Source: Emticicia sp.
Lineage (GTDB): Bacteria > Bacteroidota > Bacteroidia > Cytophagales > Spirosomataceae
Assembly (NCBI GenBank): GCA_017495105.1
Contig: JAFEIL010000461.1
Span: forward strand, 1 to 35,882
DNA: 35,882 bases
Direction: 5' to 3'
Shown here in pieces: positions 33,307-35,882 of the stretch. Made by a program: the position numbers and the translations under genes. The stretch's first letter is position 1. Each line of letters opens with the position of its first letter. The notes beneath the pieces were generated by a model. The model was not told where the DNA came from. It did no database searches and worked only from the letters and a program-made list of their open reading frames with translations.

Positions 33307-33764
33307 TTATCAGCCTCCTTTTAGTATTTGCTATTTTTGCTTGTACTGAAAAAGAGAAAGAAGCAAATTTTGATGAAAGTCAGTTAAAAGAATCATTAAC
33401 TAAAGACCCTGTTACCACGGAATTTTCTAATTTAGAAAAACAAATCACTCGTAATAACATTAATGGTAAATACAACATGGGGAATTTGAATCTGAAAATT
33501 ATTCAAGGACAAATCAAAAATAATATTCCATTCGATGAATTAGTATTGCTTTATAAGAAAGCTGGAATGAAAAATGCAGAAGAGTATTTTACTTTAACTA
33601 ATAAAAAAATTGAACTTTTAAACCAAATACAAGTTAACCACCCCGAACTAAAAAACCTCGAAAAAGAAAAACAGGTCGCTTTGATTAGAAGTATCACGGA
33701 ACCATCTCTGAATGCAATAGTTGAAGAAAACAAAAAAACAATTAAAGCAAGAATCAAAAATTAA
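33297..33764 (+). CDS. Small lipoprotein of unknown function
   Basis: A 155-residue lipoprotein. The leader MKKIISLLLVFAIFAC ends in a lipobox with C16 as the lipidated residue, followed by acidic/charged TEKEKEANFDESQ. The mature part is predicted mostly helical and rich in Lys, Asn, Ile and Glu, with LVLLYKKAGMKNAEEYFTLT as its most hydrophobic block. I recognise no family. Its translation-start region is duplicated ahead of the larger lipoprotein gene at 34592, and the interrupted small secreted gene follows 25 bp downstream. Confidence 0.82.
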   Translation: MKKIISLLLVFAIFACTEKEKEANFDESQLKESLTKDPVTTEFSNLEKQITRNNINGKYNMGNLNLKIIQGQIKNNIPFDELVLLYKKAGMKNAEEYFTLTNKKIELLNQIQVNHPELKNLEKEKQVALIRSITEPSLNAIVEENKKTIKARIKN

Positions 33765-33789
33765 TTTTTAAATTTTAACAACAAACAAT

Positions 33790-34110
33790 ATGAAAAATAA
33801 ATTAATATTAACTACGGCTTTAGTTTCATTCAGTATAGCAACCAAGTAATTTTCCTTTAAACCAGATTGTTACGCTCAATTTGAATCAAATTATGCCTCA
33901 ATTACAAGTTCTTATAGTAGCACACTTACGAGTATATATTTTGAAGCTGCAGGTGTTCTTTGGATGTCTTGGCGGAATGGAGATTCAGGTACACCTATGG
34001 GCCAAGTATCCTACTTCATGGATAAAATTGCACAAGCAGAAAATTCTTATTACCATAGTTACGGTGAAATATTACAACAACTGAACGAATGTGTTGCTAA
34101 ATTTGGATAA
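33790..34110 (+). pseudogene. Small secreted protein gene interrupted by one in-frame TAA
   Basis: ATG at 33790 opens a leader, MKNKLILTTALVSFSIATK, which stops at TAA (33847-33849, codon 20). The same frame then continues for 86 sense codons without a stop to TAA at 34108. The continuation looks like real protein (FSFKPDCYAQFESNY ... LWMSWRNGDSGTPMGQVSYF ... QQLNECVAKFG), with one Cys near each end of the mature part. A single C-to-T change turning CAA (Gln) into TAA would explain it; a sequencing error or stop readthrough are alternatives. There is no family match. It lies 25 bp after the small lipoprotein gene. Confidence 0.65.
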
Positions 34111-34143
34111 TTTTAAACCAATTCATAATATGGTATTATATAG

Positions 34144-34172
34144 TCTGCTTAATATTATTTAGGCTACCTTTA
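34144..34172 (+). promoter_or_regulatory. Weak promoter match before the 64-residue gene
   Basis: TCTG (34144-34147), a 17-nt spacer and TACCTTTA (34165-34172) differ from TTTG-N17-TAnnTTTG at two positions. The predicted start is about 18 nt upstream of the ATG at 34196. Confidence 0.35.
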
Positions 34173-34195
34173 CATAACTATTAAACAATTAAAAC

Positions 34196-34390
34196 ATGGA
34201 TTCAATAATTTATAGGAAAAGAAATAAATTCGACAAAAAAGAACTTTATCTAAAAAAAAGAGAAATAGCTCAGTTTTATGACGAGAAAATAATACACACA
34301 CCGAGTACTTATCGTAAAGTCGTATTAAAAATTATAAAATTTGTAAAAATTGTCACTTTATCAGATTTATACAATTTATATTTACGTTAA
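34196..34390 (+). CDS. Small basic protein, unknown
   Basis: A 64-residue, Lys-rich protein. The first half (MDSIIYRKRNKFDKKELYLK) is charged; the second (YRKVVLKIIKFVKIVTLSDL) forms an amphipathic basic helix. There is no leader and no known motif. A weak promoter match and an A-rich stretch before ATG support expression. It might be a toxin-like or DNA-binding small protein, but nothing in the sequence proves this. Composition is close to that of the surrounding AT-rich DNA, so a chance frame is possible. Confidence 0.45.
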   Translation: MDSIIYRKRNKFDKKELYLKKREIAQFYDEKIIHTPSTYRKVVLKIIKFVKIVTLSDLYNLYLR

Positions 34391-34417
34391 TCAATTCAAT
34401 CAGATTGTCCTTATTTT

Positions 34418-34554
34418 CGTTCCCTCAGAGTCTTCGTTTTTCACGGGACTCTGTGGCAATGTTTTATATTTAGATTAATATTTTGTACTCCTTTTTCGCA
34501 TAGACCCTCGCCCTCAGAGTCCCCTACGTACCTTCGGGAGACTCTGAGGGAACG
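34418..34554. repeat. REPIN-like palindromic element (two inverted REP hairpins)
   Basis: CGTTCCCTCAGAGTCT (34418-34433) and its reverse complement (34539-34554) bound a 137-bp unit. Inside are two hairpins: CAGAGTC/GACTCTG (34426-34453), and a perfect 11-bp stem CCCTCAGAGTC/GACTCTGAGGG (34511-34550) extended by CCC/GGG. Paired, inverted REP-type hairpins are the layout of REPIN elements moved by RAYT transposases. No transposase is in the window, and there is no clear target duplication. Confidence 0.65.
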
Positions 34555-34562
34555 GAAGTTTT

Positions 34563-34601
34563 AATTTATTTACTAAAACAATAACAAATTTATGAAAAAA
34601 A
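34563..34601 (+). repeat. 39-nt direct repeat, copy 2
   Basis: Identical to 33268-33306. It spans the ribosome-binding region and start codon of the gene at 34592 and begins 8 bp after the REPIN-like element. Confidence 0.9.
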
Positions 34602-35740
34602 CCTTAATTATTTCAATTTTGATGCTTTCATTTTGGAGTTGCAAGCAAAGTGAAAGTTTACTTGAAGAGCCTAAAATCTCTTATTTGAATGTTTCAAACC
34701 TCGATTTGAATACAGTAAATTTATCTTTGAATCCAAAATCCTCCGTTGTAACTCTACATACAGAGGTATTACAAGAGGATTTTAATAAATTACTTCAAAA
34801 CATCAATACAAGTTTTTCCAATAAATTATTTAATGAGCAATTACCTTACCAAATAGTTTTATATAATAATTCTAAAAATATAAATAGATTAGATATAAAT
34901 ACTATTTATGGCATTAGTCTATTTTTTAATATTGGAACTATGTATGAACATAGACTATATAGAATTGAGAATAATCTTGCCATTGCAGAGGAAGAATTTA
35001 CAGCCGTTGGAGATGTATTATTTCTATCTGATTTGTCTAAAATGGCTACAATTTTAAATCAAAAAGAGCCCAAATGGGCTCTACTTAAAGGATTTAAAGA
35101 TGCAAATAAACAGCTTCGTCAAACTTATAATACAACATCCTTTATCAATGGATTAGGTAGCAAACTTTCTAAATTTAGAACAACGACTGTACGTACATGT
35201 TCTGAAATGGGATGCTCTAGTTTGTCAAGTGGATATTGTAGACAGGATTATGCCACTGAACAAGTAGTTTGCGAAACCGTATCATCTCCTCCGACAGATG
35301 ATGAGTTACCAGACTGTCCTACGGAACAGGTTGTAAATTTTCAAGGTAGCAATCTTAGAATCAATATTGATGGAGTTGATAAGCAAGAAGCCTATAATTT
35401 TAGAGATGATTTTTTAAAAAATACAGAAAAGGGGCAAGCTTATATTAGACATTATTATAACTTGTCAAAAGTTATGAAAGAAGTTATGAATGCTGAAAAC
35501 TTTTCAAAACACCTCGCTTTTGCAAAAGCAACATTTGAAGTTTCAGAAACGTTGGAAAGAGGTGAAAATAATAAAATACCTTTAAAAGACAGTTATGTTA
35601 ATGAAGCTTTTGAATTCATTAAAATTTATAGAAAAGCTACAAAAGATAAGAATACTATAGAATCTTTAAATGAAATTGAGCATGATTTAAAAGAATTTAG
35701 GGGAAAAAGTAAAGAAAAGATATTAAATTCGCTAAAATGA
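34592..35740 (+). CDS. Lipoprotein with cysteine cluster, unknown function
   Basis: A 382-residue lipoprotein. The leader MKKTLIISILMLSFWSC ends at C17, the lipidation site. The mature N-terminal half is Leu/Asn/Ser-rich and beta-like. A compact cysteine cluster follows in the middle (RTCSEMGCSSLSSGYCRQD, then VVCET and PDCPTEQ), six cysteines within about 40 residues, possibly disulfides or a metal site. The C-terminal third is charged and helical. I recognise no family. It is the last gene of the block and is followed by a terminator at 35766. Confidence 0.85.
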   Translation: MKKTLIISILMLSFWSCKQSESLLEEPKISYLNVSNLDLNTVNLSLNPKSSVVTLHTEVLQEDFNKLLQNINTSFSNKLFNEQLPYQIVLYNNSKNINRLDINTIYGISLFFNIGTMYEHRLYRIENNLAIAEEEFTAVGDVLFLSDLSKMATILNQKEPKWALLKGFKDANKQLRQTYNTTSFINGLGSKLSKFRTTTVRTCSEMGCSSLSSGYCRQDYATEQVVCETVSSPPTDDELPDCPTEQVVNFQGSNLRINIDGVDKQEAYNFRDDFLKNTEKGQAYIRHYYNLSKVMKEVMNAENFSKHLAFAKATFEVSETLERGENNKIPLKDSYVNEAFEFIKIYRKATKDKNTIESLNEIEHDLKEFRGKSKEKILNSLK

Positions 35741-35765
35741 AGGTAGTTTCTCATAATATTAACAG

Positions 35766-35794
35766 AAAAGGGATAGCAGAAAGCTATCTCTTTT
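35766..35794 (+). terminator. Terminator of the cysteine-cluster lipoprotein gene
   Basis: AAAAGGGATAGC and GCTATCTCTTTT form a 12-bp stem with one G-T pair and a 5-nt loop, 25 bp after the stop. The T run is partly inside the stem. Confidence 0.65.
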
Positions 35795-35882
35795 CCTATT
35801 ATTTATATATATTGTATAACTCAATAATTACATCATTAGTGGTGTTTTTTTTAAAATCAATTTTTTATTTTAAACTCTATTA

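Noticed and set aside
33881-34084. 67-residue + strand frame
   Set aside because: It is a shadow of the interrupted secreted-protein frame 33790-34110, which has better protein-like composition in its own frame.
1-35882. CRISPR arrays, tRNA, rRNA, integrase or IS transposase
   Set aside because: Looked for on both strands; no regularly spaced repeats, cloverleaf-like segments or recombinase motifs were seen.

Overview
The window looks like a chromosomal segment of a low-GC member of the Bacteroidota, most likely Cytophagales (Emticicia/Arcicella-like; the genus is a guess). Evidence: a SusC/SusD outer-membrane pair, a protein with a type IX secretion (T9SS) C-terminal sorting domain, a TPR/PD40/OmpA protein resembling the T9SS component PorE, twin-arginine Gfo/Idh/MocA proteins, A-rich ribosome-binding regions in place of Shine-Dalgarno sites, and several matches to the Bacteroidetes promoter pattern TTTG-N17-19-TAnnTTTG. 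No tRNA, rRNA, CRISPR array, transposase or integrase was seen.

Layout. 1-829 (-) is an AraC-family regulator cut by the window edge. Divergent from it is a seven-gene + strand run (942-7675): SDR dehydrogenase, ROK-like sugar kinase, SIS phosphosugar protein, MetE-C-like methyltransferase, UlaG-like metallo-beta-lactamase-fold hydrolase, xylose-isomerase-like TIM barrel and Gfo/Idh/MocA dehydrogenase. It reads like a regulated sugar or sugar-acid pathway whose substrate cannot be named from sequence, and it is followed by a hairpin terminator near 7850-7899. 8089-9369 is a DUF937-TM-OmpA-like fusion. 9484-11642 (-) holds a class V aminotransferase-fold protein and an AlkD-type DNA glycosylase. 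12166-18028 (+) has an L-fuconolactonase-like amidohydrolase and the SusC/SusD pair, closed by a strong bidirectional terminator. 18106-20939 (-) has a lipoprotein MsrA and the PorE-like protein. 21158-23328 has a MOSC protein, a UbiA-like membrane protein, a small two-TM protein and a cytochrome b5-like domain. 23576-27892 has a Nudix hydrolase, a Tat-type Gfo/Idh/MocA protein, an exported unknown and an M19 dipeptidase. 28077-29888 is a T9SS-exported glycoside-hydrolase-like protein. 29930-32464 (-) has three membrane proteins (TspO-like, YihY/BrkB, DoxX).

The right end (32988-35740) is the least conventional part. It holds a small HTH protein, a small lipoprotein, a small secreted protein interrupted in frame by one TAA, a 64-residue unknown and a larger lipoprotein with a cysteine cluster. 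A 39-nt perfect direct repeat covers the translation-start region of both lipoproteins, and a REPIN-like palindromic element lies upstream of the second. This is the best candidate in the window for an undescribed, recently rearranged accessory module; no function can be assigned to it from sequence.
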